A DNA stretch of 64,000 nt from Petunia secreta (lineage: Eukaryota; Streptophyta; Magnoliopsida; Solanales; Solanaceae): positions 10,046,501 through 10,110,500 of the forward strand of contig JARKIP010000028.1 in assembly GCA_029990175.1 (NCBI GenBank). Reading direction: 5' to 3'. Position numbers and translations under genes: made by a program. The notes beneath the pieces are model-generated. The model was given only the letters and a program-made list of their open reading frames with translations. It was not told the DNA's origin and did no database searches. Positions 33,956 through 46,112 of the stretch are shown one piece after another; the first letter of the stretch is position 1, and every line of letters begins with the position of its first letter.

Positions 33956-36083
33956 CTAGAAAAAAGAAAAACACAAATTCTCTGATTTTGGTTTGTCTTC
34001 ATGCATCTACATGATTTTTTGCATTATGTTTTCTGACTAGTGTTTACCTTTGTTTCATGTCTACACGTGGGGAATTTTACAATGATTTACATTTTGTGTA
34101 ATAAGATCTCATAAAGCTTAAAGGTGCAGATAAAAGAATATTTTTAGTACAAGATCATGAAGCTACATTTCTTGATTTCAATTCTTGTTTATTGTCACTT
34201 TATTCTACAAACAAATGACAATTGAGATGAATCTGCTCGTCACTATAGTTGTTACGTTGTAACAAATAAATTTTGAGTTCAATTCTTGCTAACAAATTCT
34301 GGGTGCTTGAGCATCCATTAACCTCGGCACGGAGTGTATATATATGATGTATAGAAAATATTAAGGAAACAAATATAAATATCTAATGCGCACCCGTAAA
34401 ACAATAAATATGATACTTAGTTGATTTGGTCTGTGAGAAAGTTCTTGAAGCATTACTACTAAGGGTTAGGTGTTCAAATCTCATTCTCTCACTCCCTTCG
34501 ATTACCCCAACACCTTCAAGCTAAGAATCTGAACAAAATGTTCATCCCATGCTAGCTACTCCACTAGTATCAAAATATGTAATTCACCTTTGCCAAATTA
34601 AAACATTGATCTGATCAAATGCCATCTATTTGCTAGAATGAATCATCTACAATATCCCAAAAGCTATCCAATGCTAGTTCAGTCACTTATATCTCGCTAG
34701 TGGTACTTCAATTAGTGTTTGATTTTCGCCTTGAACTGTATTCATACATATGGCTATATCTATATGTAATCAAATTAAAGCAATTTTTAAAAATATTTAT
34801 GTATATCAAACCCATACCAATGCGGCCAACTACAAAAATACTAGACTATTTGACCCATCTCGCTTTATGAATATATATAGCGTACTCGTGTTAGTCGCCC
34901 CTCCATCTATCTCCAACAAGATGTTTGGTCATAACTCCTACCTAGCGCCTTGCATATATATAGAACGTAAGCACCCACAAAAGAAGATACTACTTACAAA
35001 AGCTTGAATTATAAATGGAACTAGGACGCCACAATTCAAATATAAAGTACGAAGGATGAGCTAAAAGTTTGAATTAAACAAGAAACTGGCAGGAAGTGGC
35101 GGAGTAAGAAGCTCTAATTAACAAGGTCCGGTATTCAATAAAATATATAAGTTTAGAACTATTTTGGGTTTAACTAGGTTTAGAATTTATTACTTTTACA
35201 TACGAGTAGAATTTTAATATATAAATATATATAGGGGTCTGAGCTAAGACTTATGTGGGTTCAAGTTCGACCAAACCTTAGTTTATGTTAGCACTGCTTC
35301 CACGGGAGACTCAAATATGCAAACTTCAAGTATTCTTCGTTTTTGTTAAGAAAATTCCACAATATATATAATAATACTTACAAAATAATAAATATGTTAT
35401 TAATTTTTACGAGTAAATTTTCTAACAAAGAAATTCAATTGAATCCTCATTGTTCGTAGCTAAGCCTGCTGGCACGCCAAAAGAATTCAAACATAAACTC
35501 CCTGACCGCACTGTACACGTGATCCATGGGACCAAAACCTCACGTGTGTTCCCCACTATATTAACACTTCATGGGATTAGACTTGAGGCTTCTCATTTTT
35601 TATTTAATTCTATCCCAAATCTCATGTGACTACTACCGCCACATTAAGCATAATAAAATTTAAAAACTAATCATGTTCATTTGGTTGTTTCATTTATTTA
35701 TTTTCATTGTTGATCGCATGATGATTAGCTAATCAACAGCTGTTGTTAGAATCATTTTGCAGCCATTATCCAGTACTAGTACACATAACAACGTGTGACT
35801 GGATTGTATTCTTAATACCCTATGAATAGAATTTCATTCTTAATTTCTCATCTTTGGCTGTTTATTCGTCAATATGATTTGCGTATTTGGAATGCCATTT
35901 GTACTAATATTCGATACTTTATGTGAATCAAGGGAACAAACTCAGAGCCCATTTCGTTCATTTTCTAAAAATTAAAAAAAATCATAAGTTTATGAAATGC
36001 TAGCGCTGATCCTATAAAATGAATTCAGTTGTCTCTCTAATTTATTCAGCAGTAATTATATATCATATCTTTACAATAGAAAC
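33956..36083. other. Intergenic downstream of the NPF gene
   Basis: No gene is seen. The 3' UTR of the NPF gene probably ends within the first ~200 bases. Around 34430-34510 a stretch with GGTGTTCAAATCTC resembles a tRNA-type B box and may be a degraded SINE. Confidence 0.4.
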
Positions 36084-36086
36084 TAA

Positions 36087-36389
36087 GCTAGCGTTTGGAC
36101 ATAGATTCTCAAATAATTTTTGAAAAATACTTTTTGGGTGAAGTTTGATATGAAAATGAAAAACTGTTTGGACATACTTTTTGGGAATAAATTTTTTGGC
36201 TCAAAAGAGTCTTTGATCTCTTATGAAAATAAAATTTAATGTGTAAATGTTAGTAGCTTTTTGCCCAAAAACAGCTCAAGGCCAGTTTTTGAGTTTTTAA
36301 GACAAGTTTTGCTCAAAAAGCATAAACAAACACTTTTGGGTCCAAAAACTCTCAAAAAATACCTCCAAAAACTATGTCCAAACGGTAGC
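36087..36389. mobile_element. PIF/Harbinger-type MITE
   Basis: 303 bp with terminal inverted repeats GCTAGCGTTTGGACATAG and (inverted right end) GCTACCGTTTGGACATAG, one mismatch, flanked by TAA on both sides (36084-36086, 36390-36392). A 3-bp TAA/TTA duplication is typical of Tourist/PIF elements. Non-coding, AT-rich. Confidence 0.85.
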
Positions 36390-36710
36390 TAAGACAATTA
36401 TAAGGTGTAGAAAGTAAAAAATAGGAAAATGTGTTACACAGCTCAAAAGTTTGTGAGCACTCCGGGAAAAGGAAAGATTTTGTATCCCATCGATCACTCC
36501 AACTTTTCTCATCAATTGTACTAATGGGAAAAGTCACCAAAAAGGAGTCAGTACTCATTCAGTCCCCATGTAGTAGACCTTTTCGTCGTTTGCTCTCTTT
36601 TTCAACCAAGTCATAAGTTTTTTCAAACGTCGGCAGGGTCTTTTCACAGTTCAACAATATAGTTATCGTGTTCTATACAGAGTAAGCAATTTATTCAAGG
36701 AAATAAATTA

Positions 36711-37974
36711 CTCTTCCCCGCTCAAAGAATAGTTTGATTTGGAGTGAAATTTAAGAAATGAGATAAAATTTTTAAAATTTATGGTCTAAATAAATGGTCA
36801 ATTTACATAACTATGCAAACAAGTATTTTTTTTTTATTTTACACAAAAATGTCAATACTATCTCGATTTCAAAATTGAACATAATAACATTTTTTTACAA
36901 TACATAGCAAATACATATAAAAAGGTGATAAAATCTTAGATCTCCCTCCTATACAATTATGTCACTCCTCTAGCAGCCACCCCCATGTCTGCCACCTGAA
37001 GGCCATCAGTCGCCGGAATTTTTTTTAAGTAATTTTTTTTAAATTTTTTTGGACGTGTGTTTATTTTCATTGTATGGACAATGATACACCGTGCATACAA
37101 TGAAAATACAGTAGGCATACACCCAATATGATTATTATATGTTTGTATATTTTTTGTATGGTTAGTGTATTTACAACACATAAGATTATTGTATGTTTGT
37201 ATATTCTTTGTATGGTTAGTGTATGTACAGGGTATGCATGTTCATACATAGCAAATCCACATCACATACAATGAATAAATAAATATACATTTTATACAAT
37301 TATTGTATGTATACATACATCGGACATACAATGGGTATACTCATGACATACACATTCTTTGCCTCCAACCACCACCGTAGCCATTGGAGAATTAAAAAAA
37401 ATACAAAAGTCAGATCTGCCGACGCTAGAAAGGAGCAGCTCAGGCGACGGAAGGAGCACTTGCTTTGCTATCACCTGTATGTTAAGGGAGGATGAAGGAG
37501 CCGGCGGAGCTCCATCATCGGCCCCTAGGAGCAACTACAGATGTGCAGCGATGGGATACATCAGCATCGGTGCCAACAAGGGGGGATAGAGGAGGGGACG
37601 TTGGCGACGGGGAAGGGAGAAGGTGCACTGGCTAGAGAAAACAGTATGTGGGGGGGGGGGGGGGGGAGAAGAGATGAATTAAAAAGGGATTAGGGTTTTT
37701 TTGGTATGTTTGGTAGCATTAGTAAAAAATGTTGCTATGTCTAATAAAGTGGTAAAAAATTACTATGGTTTTAATAAAAGTTCCCCATAATGATAGAGGG
37801 TGTAAATTTTTAAATAAACTATAGATAAATGTGTGGCTATAAAACATCTTATTAAAGGTAAAGTAGTAATTAAGTTTGAACATAAATTATTTTTTAATTT
37901 AGAATTATGTCATTATTTTTGTAACGGACTAATAAAGAAATATGATGATGTTATCCGTTTTGGAATGGAGGGAG
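36711..37974. mobile_element. Stowaway MITE split by a ~1-kb insertion
   Basis: The left part (36711-36794, starting CTCTTCCCCGCTC after TA) and right part (37819-37974, ending in GAATGGAGGGAG before TA) together make about 240 bp, colinear with the intact 239-bp copy at 3875-4113. Between them sits 36795-37810. TAAATAAA occurs on both sides of the break (36787-36794 and 37811-37818) and would be the target duplication of the insertion. Confidence 0.75.
36795..37810. mobile_element. ~1-kb non-coding element with internal ATACA/TGTAT repeats (copy A)
   Basis: It shares order and wording with 47940-48910: TTTACACAAAAATGT, then TAGATC...CTCCT, a GC-rich patch with GCCACCTGAAGGC and CGCCG, a long zone of TGTATGGTTAGTGTAT and ATACAATG-type repeats (37060-37350), a second GC-rich patch, and a right end with TATGTTTGGTAGCATTA and TTTTAATAAAA. 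A G-run of about 16 lies at 37652-37667. No transposase. Class unknown; the 8-bp flanking duplication would allow a hAT- or MULE-like origin. Confidence 0.6.
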
Positions 37975-37976
37975 TA

Positions 37977-38140
37977 GTAAGTTTAACATGTCACACTTTA
38001 TATTTGAGTGCATGATTTATAATAGTTTTTTAAACACCGTTTGTTATTTCACTAGAATTTTTCCTTAGCAAAATTCTTTGTCGGATAAGTTTGATAAGTT
38101 GGTGTTTTACCAACTTAAAGACTATTTTAAACCTTCATTT
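37977..38140. other. Short intergenic segment
   Basis: AT-rich, nothing recognised. Confidence 0.4.
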
Positions 38141-38149
38141 TTTAATCCA

Positions 38150-39480
38150 AAAGCAGTGTTTAATTTAATTAATGCTGTAAATTGCTTAGTTTTAGGTTGT
38201 ATTGAATTGCATGAGCAGTGATCGAAGATTGAAGTTAAAGAGCAAACACTGGAGCCAAAGAATCAAGAGTTAGGACACAGCTTGAGGCGCGCCGCCTAGA
38301 CTCAGGGGCGGAGCGCCTGAGAAAATTTCAGAGAATGACATGAAGCGCCTTGCCTCTGTTGAGGCGCCCCACCCCTTCATCCAGGCGCTCCGCCTGGTCC
38401 CTTAGGCGCTCCGCCTAGACTTAGGGGCGGAGAGCCTAAAGGAAAGTCCAGAGAGTTGATATTTTGAGGGGCGCTCCGCCTAATATTTGAGGCGCTCCGC
38501 CTAGCCTTGTGAACCCATGATTTTCACTTTGTATAAATAGCATAAGCTAGGGTTTGAACACATCATTCAAATTATTACGTTTTGTATTTAATTTGAGGCG
38601 ATTTTGGGAGCCAAGTAGAGGTCTTAACATCACTTTGTAAGCTTCTAAACTTGTATCTTTGAATCTATTTCGTATATCAATCTAATATCTACGTTTGAAA
38701 TCATTTTATCTTTTTATTATATTTTGATTGCTTTGATTCAAACACTTGTTATGAGTAGCTAAATTCATAATTAGGGGTGTAAATATGCTATAGTGATCGA
38801 AATTTAATAGGTGTTGTTCCATTTCACTAATTATACACATAAGTAATAATTATCCAACTCCCCATTACAATAACATCAAAATTCCAAGATCATTGATATT
38901 TGGTATTTCTTGTCTACTTTACTAGTGAAAAACTCGGAAGAGATTAACTAGTGTAGAATAGTGGAGTTGGCGAGGATTTGGGTCGATAGGCTATTTATAT
39001 AGACTAATCCATCTAAAAAGAGTTACGCTCGGAAGAGGTCTCCTTTCCTTGGGTCTTTGAGTAGTGCTTGAAGCATTCAATTAAGGCTTTGACGAGCGGG
39101 TTGTGAAAGATCTCTTCTAGGCCGGAAGGATTCTAGAGATCACAATAGGAAGACTCGACTATAATTCTACTTATGTTGGGAAAGTGAAGCGAAAACACCC
39201 GTTGGTTGAAAATCACTATTAGTCGTTTACATCCCTAGTCTTGTAATATCAAATCAACCTACTTGCCTAATTTTGTATGCTTTGTAGTTAATTATAGTTT
39301 AATATAAGTTACATCAAACAAACCCATTTCTAGGACTCAACATTAAACTTCACTTGAATTTCTATTTGCGACTCTCTTACTTGACGAGCTATTCCCTTTG
39401 GAAATCGACGCCGACTCATATCGGGTATTATACTTTGACGACCGCCCCTCACCATTAATGGTGTAGGATTGAGCGTGGAT
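38150..39480 (+). mobile_element. Probable solo or truncated Ty3-type LTR
   Basis: The segment has a GC-rich block (38283-38510) with repeated AGGCGCTCCGCCT palindromes, then TATAAATAGC and, towards the end, GACGACCGCCCCTCACCATTAATGG...GGATCA. I know this wording from the 3' ends of plant Ty3 LTRs that precede a GGCGCCGTTGCC primer site. The sequence following it (AAGTTCTGGCTCACAC) would be a decayed primer site. No internal region or partner LTR is found. Both borders are uncertain. Confidence 0.45.
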
Positions 39481-39602
39481 CAAAGTTCTGGCTCACACTA
39501 AAGGCATAACGATCTGGACACTATCTTGGAGAGAGGCTCGATGAAATAAACATATCTGTGAAGAGACGAACTACCTACAGTTGGACAGAAAGATCCACAC
39601 TC

Positions 39603-39911
39603 TGTTTGGATGGTTGTTACTTATCGTTTAATAATGTATTGTATTGTATTATATTGTTCCTGTGGTATAATAAGGTAAAGAGTAAGACGAGAATATTAAA
39701 TAATAAGTGAATACATGGTGGGAAGAAAGGATAGGTAACGACGCGATCATACCAAATCGTTTGTTACATAAAGTGGCCATTTATATCGTTACGTAACGAT
39801 GCAGTTGACAGTACAATATAATACAATAGTAATTAAAATCACAATCGAAACAAACGTCGTACTCTTGGTAACAATACAATACGATACAATAGGTAACAAC
39901 CATCCAAACAA
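39603..39911. mobile_element. MITE with TGTTTGGATGGTTGTTAC inverted ends
   Basis: The left end TGTTTGGATGGTTGTTAC (39603-39620) and right end GTAACAACCATCCAAACA (39893-39910) are perfect inverted repeats of 18 bp. The inside is rich in TGTATTGTATTG and ATACAATACG-type motifs, so much of the element can fold. About 308 bp, no coding. The target duplication is not clear. Confidence 0.8.
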
Positions 39912-40425
39912 GCAATTAGATCCGATGTACTTCTTTCTGGACTTCAAATATATCGTTGTTGAAAAATGGAAGTAAGTTTATTTAATTGGGGCAAGCTAAT
40001 TAAGTGTAATAATGACTTGTAGGGTCGATTTGTTAATGGCTGTGGCCAGAGATAAATAGCTCGATTATGCTTATCTTCGTGTCAATTTGTCTCTTTTAAT
40101 TTGCGGTGTTTAATAGAGTTCATAGATTAAAAACGAAAACGCATGGCCGGACTATAGAGTGATACCTACGAGCCAAACAGGCAGTTGCAAAACTTGCAAT
40201 TTGGGACAGGAAAAAGCTTTGTAATTTTTTATACTAACATCAAACATTATTCGTGTCTCGACATGTTATTAGAAATCTTTTTTTCTGGAAACCACTCTTC
40301 TCCGTGGAGTTGGGTACTTGGGATATCCTATCGCAGAAAAGAATGTGACCAACACCCAAATACTTATAAGATCTAATGTCATCATGATTTCTTGGTCTAT
40401 CCCCATGCTTCATTTTTTAATTCAA
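39912..40425. other. Intergenic, no gene seen
   Basis: AT-rich DNA; nothing recognised. Confidence 0.4.
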
Positions 40426-40429
40426 AATA

Positions 40430-40555
40430 TTTATAATAACAACATACCCGTATAGTCCCATAAGTGAAAATTGGGGAAGATAGGATATACGCAGATCTTA
40501 TCCCGCTAAGTTGGAAAGACTGCTCCTGATAGACCATCGACTCAAGGAAAAATAT
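40430..40555. mobile_element. SINE-like fragment
   Basis: AACAACATACCCGTATAGTC, GGGGAAGATAGGATATACGC, AGATCTTATCCCG and CTGATAGACCATCGACTCAA match, with changes, the body of a very common Solanaceae SINE type (ACGCAGACCTTACCCC...GATAGACCCTCGGCTC). It is decayed and the borders are approximate. Confidence 0.55.
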
Positions 40556-40649
40556 TCCAAAAATATGCTAGCAATAGTAACATAAAACAACTCATAATAA
40601 AAAAAATACAGTAAAGGAACTACTGGTATCTATGATAAACAGACAAAAG

Positions 40650-40926
40650 TGTTAGACTAGAATATTTCTCTTGTGTATTAATTATTTGTACATGGGCCAA
40701 CGGCCCCATACTTAGAATAGTTTTAGTATTTAGAGTAGTTAGCTAGTCCAATTTGTAATACTCTGATATTTTGTCTATTATGGGCTTGATATATAAAGAA
40801 AGATGGGCTGACCCATAGGCCCAACCGAATCATTTCTTCTCATTCCAGTTTGATACATTCTTCTCTCAAACTCTGGATTCTCTGTACTTAACTCATCGGC
40901 GATCATGGTGAATCCATAATCCAACA
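40650..40926 (+). repeat. 5' LTR of the copia element
   Basis: 277 bp. TATATAAAG near 40790-40798 is a likely TATA box. One base difference (near 40740) from the 3' copy. Confidence 0.95.
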
Positions 40927-41353
40927 TGGTATCAGAGCATATATTCCGATAGACCTTGTTCCGCTGGTTCTTCCGATGGTACCCTCATCGGATTTCACCG
41001 ATCCAAATTTTCTGACGGTTTAACTTCGCCGGAGTTTGCTCTTTCGCCTGAGTTATTTCCCTTTTTCGGTATTTCTCCAACCTTCGGCGATACTCTGCAA
41101 CAATTTTTTACCGTGTTTCTTTTGAAATTTGAGGAATTTCAGTGCGTATTGGAGCTTTCACACGGCGGCGTCGCTTTGTACACGGCGGCAGTACTTTTCT
41201 CCAGTCTGGTAAACCTGATACATGCTCTTATTCTACTATACACTGGTTGTGCACTTGATATTTTCTGAAATTTGCATTTTCGCCTGAACCCTAATTTGGT
41301 CACATTGCTCATTTTCTGATATTCTGCTTGCAAACCCTAGTTTACTTTATACA

Positions 41354-43870
41354 ATGGCTGATGTGAACTCTCAATCCTCGGAAAATTATGATGAACCCCA
41401 TGTTGAACCTACCTTTCCACCTTCTCATCCCTTTTACTTGCATCCATCCGATAACCCTGGTCTAGTTTTAGTACCTAAGCAATTTACTGGTACTGGTTTT
41501 GCTGCATGGAGGAGGGCAATTGTCATAGGCCTTTCCGCCAAAAAGAAGATGGGTTTCGTTAATGGCACTTACACACAACCCCCTCTGGACTCCCCATTGT
41601 ATGATCATTGGGAGCAGTGTAATAATATGATAATTGCCTGGTTGTTGAACTCCCTAGACCATGAAATTGCTCAGAGTGTAATCTACTCTACCACTGCTAA
41701 GGGAATATGGGATGAACTTAATGAGAGATACGGACAAGCAAATGGAGCTTCAATGTATGAGGTTCAAAAAGAACTCTGTTCAATTTCCCAAGGATCCTCT
41801 GACATCAGTACTTACTTCAATAAGGTCAAAAGGTTATGGGCAGAAATGGAATCCCTAGACTGTGAATCACATTGTGTCTGTGCTTGCTCTTGTGGAGGCA
41901 AGAAGAAAATGATAAAGAGAGCAGAGAATCAAAAACTGATGCAGTTCTTAATGGGTCTCAATGAAGCATATAATAATGCTAGGGGGAACATTCTCATGAT
42001 GCAACCTCTCCCTACAGTGACCAAAGCTTACTCCCTAGTTATTCAAGATGAAAAGCAAAGAGCATTGCAGAATATTCCCATTTTTCAGAATGAATCAGCT
42101 TCTTTTTCTGTTGGAACCACTTCCAACAATAGATACAACTTTCAGACTTCACATAACCAAAACTATAATCCCAACTACAACAATCAGAGAAGAGGTTCTC
42201 AGAAAAGGGCCTATTGTCGATATTGTAAGAAAGAAGGTCATGTTATCGATGATTGTATGAAGCTGAAGAATAAGAATCAACAAGCTGCTCCAGGGTATTC
42301 TCACCAACATTCTGGGATTTCTCACTCCTCACCTCAGAATTATGGGACTTCACAGTCATCTAGACCTGGTTCTAAAGGAAGCAAAGTGGCTGCAAAGGCT
42401 CATTCTCACTCTGCTGGCACTGCATCTGACAATTCTTCAGAACATTCTGGTGTCTCTACTATCTCCTCAGATCAATATGCTCAATTGATGAAGATTCTTC
42501 ACAGTGTTCAAGTAAATGATTCTGCTTCCAACACCACTGCTGCTGCCAATCTTGCAGGTACCCCTGGCTCCTCTTGTAGTGTGAGTTGTAGTTCTAGTCA
42601 TTGTCTAGGCACTGTTTTGCACAATGACATTTGGATTTTAGACTCTGGGGCTTCAGACCACATGACTTCTAACAGATCCCTACTCACAAATGTTACTCAC
42701 CTCACTGTTCCTTACCTAGTCACCCTACCAAATGGCTATAGAGTTAAAGTTTCCTCTTTTGGGTCTGTTTTCCTTAATGATCATGTAACCCTTTCCAAAG
42801 TTCTGTTTGTACCTACTTTTAAATACAATCTGATTTCTATTCACAAGTTATTGTGTGACTCTGATTTGTCTTTAACTTTTACTCCTTCTCATTGTGTTCT
42901 CCAGGGCCCTTCTCTGAAGAAGCCATTGGTACTTGGTAAGATGGCTGAGGGGCTCTATCTTCTTCAAACTGCACCATCTTCACCCTCATTCTCCCATGAT
43001 GGTTCTTTCACTTCACAGCATTCCTTGTCTGTTCCTTTTTCAGTTCATGTAAATACAATAAATGTAAACAAAACTCATGTGTTGTGGCACACTAGATTAG
43101 GGCATCTTCCATTTTTTAAACTGCAGAAGATAGATTCTCTCAATATTACTTCTTGTACAAAGCAGCCTTTTATATGCAATGTGTGCCCCCTTGCAAGACA
43201 ACAAAGAAACCCCTTTCCCCAAAGTGTTTCTCATGCTGATCATATTTTTGCTTTAATACACGTTGACATATGGGGACCTTATCATACTGTTACCCATAAA
43301 TCTTTTAGATATTTTCTAACAATTGTGGATGACTGTAGTAGGGCAACTTGGACACATCTTTTAAGCCACAAAAGCAATGCATTATCTATTCTTAAGTCCT
43401 TCTTCTCCATGGTAGAAACACAATTTCATCTTAAAATCAAAACTATTAGGACTGACAATGCACTTGAACTTGGATCCAGTCATGAGGCTTCTTCATTTTT
43501 TACTTCTAAAGGTGTCCTACATCAAACCTCTTGTGCCTACACCCCTCAACAAAATGGCATAGTGGAAAGAAAGCATAAGCATCTACTAGAAACAGCTAGG
43601 GCCCTTTTGTTTCACTCACATTTGCCACTTTCTTTTTGGGGAGATTGCATCCTCACTGCCACTTACCTTATTAATAGATTCCCTAGTACTGTCCTATCAG
43701 GAAAAACACCCTTTGAGGTCCTCTATGGCACTCCACCTACTTATTCTCACCTTAGATGTTTTGGTTGCCTATGCTATGCAGTCATCCCTGCTCCTCTCAG
43801 AAACAAATTTACTCCTAGGTCCACTCCCTGTGTTTTCCTTGGTTACGTTCCTGGAAAAAAAAGCTTATAA
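41354..43870 (+). pseudogene. Copia gag-protease-integrase, ends early by frameshift
   Basis: 838 codons from ATG 41354. In order: Gag of the copia type (~25-240; LVLVPKQFTGTGFAAWRRAI), zinc knuckle CRYCKKEGHVIDDC (~287-300), Ser-rich linker, protease active site DSGASDHM (~429), the pre-integrase zinc region (HTRLGHL...CNVC, ~575-615), and the integrase core with Asp in VDIWGPY (~636), Asp in RTDNALE (~700) and Glu in NGIVERKH (~736). The frame ends in an 8-A run at 43855-43862, one A more than the continuing frame would need, and then stops at once. The following pol text continues in another frame. Confidence 0.92.
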
Positions 43871-45823
43871 GCTATTGCAACTCTTTGATAAAAAGATCTT
43901 GATTTCTCGGGATGTAGTCTTTCATGAAAATATTTTTCCTTATTCTGATTCTTCCCCTTCCCATGCTGTCTTCCCTGATCACCCCAACACAGTGTTTAAT
44001 GATTGTTCCTCCCTTACCCCTGTTTCCTCTGCTCCCTCTTCAAGTTCTTCTTCTATTTCTCCTTCTCCTGCACTCTCCCCTGACTATCCCCTGCTCCAGG
44101 TTCTTCTCCTGCTCCCAGGTATCCCACCAGATCTCACAGACCCCCTTCTCACTTGCAGGACTATGTTTGCACCTCTGCTATTTCCTAGGCCCCTACCCTC
44201 ACTTCTTTGTCTGCTAACCCAAGGTCTGTTTGTTTCAGCAGTCTATCATCCTCTAGTCAACAGTTCATTACTAGTCTGGACAATGATCATGAACCATCTT
44301 CCTACCAGCAGGCTGCCTTGCACCCTGCATGGCAGGCAGCCATGTTGAAAGAGTTTGAAGCTCTTGAGGCTAATAACACTTGGGAATTGGTGCCATTGCC
44401 CCCTGGTAAGAAACCTATTGGAAATAAATGGGTTTACAAAATTAAACACAAAGCTGATGGGAGTATCGAAAGGTTTAAAGCTAGGCTAGTGGTCCGGGGG
44501 GACACACAAAAAGAAGGGGTTGACTACACTGAAACTTTTTCTCCTGTTGTTAAAATGACCACCATACGCACTGTCATAGCTGTAGCAGTTAAAAAGGGGT
44601 GGTCCATGTACCAGTTAGATGTCAATAATGCCTTTTTGCATGGGGACCTAGATGAGGAAGTTTTTATGCGGCTTCCTCAGGGTATGGTTTCTCCTGCTCC
44701 TAACATGGTTTGCAGGCTCCAAAAATCTCTTTACGGTCTCAAACAGGCTTCCCGGCAGTGGTACTCCAAGCTTAGTGATTTCCTGCTCTCTCAAGGGTAT
44801 GTGGTTTCAAGAAATGATTATTCCTTATTTCTCAAGTCTGTTGGCTCTTCTTTCACAGTCGTCGCAGTGTATGTTGATGATATTTTATTGAGTGGTAATG
44901 ATGAGCCTGAGATGGCTGCTCTCAAGCAAGTACTGGATACTCGTTTTAAAATCAAAGATTTGGGTCGCTTGCATTACTTCTTGGGCCTGGAGATCCTGAC
45001 TGAACCAGAAGGTGTTATAGTTTCCCAAAGGAAGTTTGCTTTGGACTTGTTGTCTGAATTTGATTGTTTGGACTCCCTTCCAGTGGCCAGTCCTCTGGAT
45101 GTTTCTTTCAAGCTTAAAGCTGGTGCTGGTATCCCTTTACCTGATGCCCCTTTTTATAGAAGACTTGTGGGCAAACTTAACTTTTTAACTCATACTCGTC
45201 CAGACTTGGCCTTTGCTGTTCAAGCTTTAAGTCAATTCATGCATGCTCCTTCTTCTCTTCATTTATCCGCTGCTTTTCATGTGCTGAGGTATATCAAAGG
45301 CACTTTGGGCCAAGGTTTGTTTATGAGTGTTGCGCCTGACTTTTCTCTTCAGGCCTATTGTGATTCTGACTGGGCTTCTTGCCCTGATTCTAGACGCTCC
45401 GTTAGTGGTTATCTGGTTTTGCTTGGGGGTTCTCTCATTACTTGGAAATCAAAGAAGCAACATACAGTCTCTCTCTCCTCTGCAGAGGCTGAATACAGGT
45501 CAATGCGCAGAGTTGTCGCCGAACTTGCCTGGCTCACTCGACTGCTCGATGAACTTCATGTGCCTTCTGTTGTTCCTGTCCCTCTCAGTTGTGACAGTCA
45601 GTCTGCCATTTATATTGCTCGTAATCCTGTGTTTCATGAGCGTACCAAACACATCGAGCTTGATTGTCACTTCGTTCGTGACAAATTACATGAAGGTCTT
45701 ATATCTCTCTCTTTTGTTCCCAGCAGGTTGCAATTAGCTGATATGTTAACCAAAGCACTCCCCGGAGCTACTCATCGCACTATCCTTAGCAAGTTGGGTG
45801 TGGCCAACCACCCTCCAACTTGA
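43863..45823 (+). pseudogene. Copia integrase tail, RT and RNase H, with a second frame change and a stop
   Basis: From 43863 the frame of the integrase C-terminus (KLLQLFDKKILISRDVVFHE) runs to about 44070-44115, where a second shift returns to the frame used by gag. A TAG at 44186-44188 then interrupts it. After that the frame is open to 45823 and carries a complete-looking reverse transcriptase (KARLVVRGDTQKEGVDY, QLDVNNAFLHG, active-site YVDD at ~44870) and RNase H (CDSDWA, SSAEAEYR, ending with HIELDCHFVRDK). No ATG suits independent expression of this part. Confidence 0.9.
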
Positions 45824-45830
45824 GGGGGGA

Positions 45831-46107
45831 TGTTAGACTAGAATATTTCTCTTGTGTATTAATTATTTGTACATGGGCCAACGGCCCCATACTTAGAATT
45901 GTTTTAGTATTTAGAGTAGTTAGCTAGTCCAATTTGTAATACTCTGATATTTTGTCTATTATGGGCTTGATATATAAAGAAAGATGGGCTGACCCATAGG
46001 CCCAACCGAATCATTTCTTCTCATTCCAGTTTGATACATTCTTCTCTCAAACTCTGGATTCTCTGTACTTAACTCATCGGCGATCATGGTGAATCCATAA
46101 TCCAACA
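45831..46107 (+). repeat. 3' LTR of the copia element
   Basis: 277 bp, one mismatch to the 5' LTR, followed by the target duplication AAAAG. Confidence 0.95.
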
Positions 46108-46112
46108 AAAAG

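Larger units (their letters stand above)
40650..46107 (+). mobile_element. Ty1/copia LTR retrotransposon, young but with broken pol
   Basis: 5458 bp with 277-bp LTRs (40650-40926 and 45831-46107; TGTTAG...CCAACA) that differ at one position. AAAAG flanks both ends (40645-40649 and 46108-46112), a perfect 5-bp target duplication. The primer site TGGTATCAGAGC follows the 5' LTR directly (40927-40938), and the polypurine tract GAGGGGGGA precedes the 3' LTR. The coding order gag-protease-integrase-RT-RNase H is that of Ty1/copia. Confidence 0.97.

Noticed and set aside
37652..37667. G-quadruplex-forming G run
   Set aside because: A single uninterrupted homopolymer of uncertain length; not a designed multi-tract motif, and such runs are often sequencing artefacts.
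43713..44348. Independent 211-codon gene
   Set aside because: It is the shifted continuation of copia pol plus Ser/Pro/Leu-rich linker; not a gene of its own.
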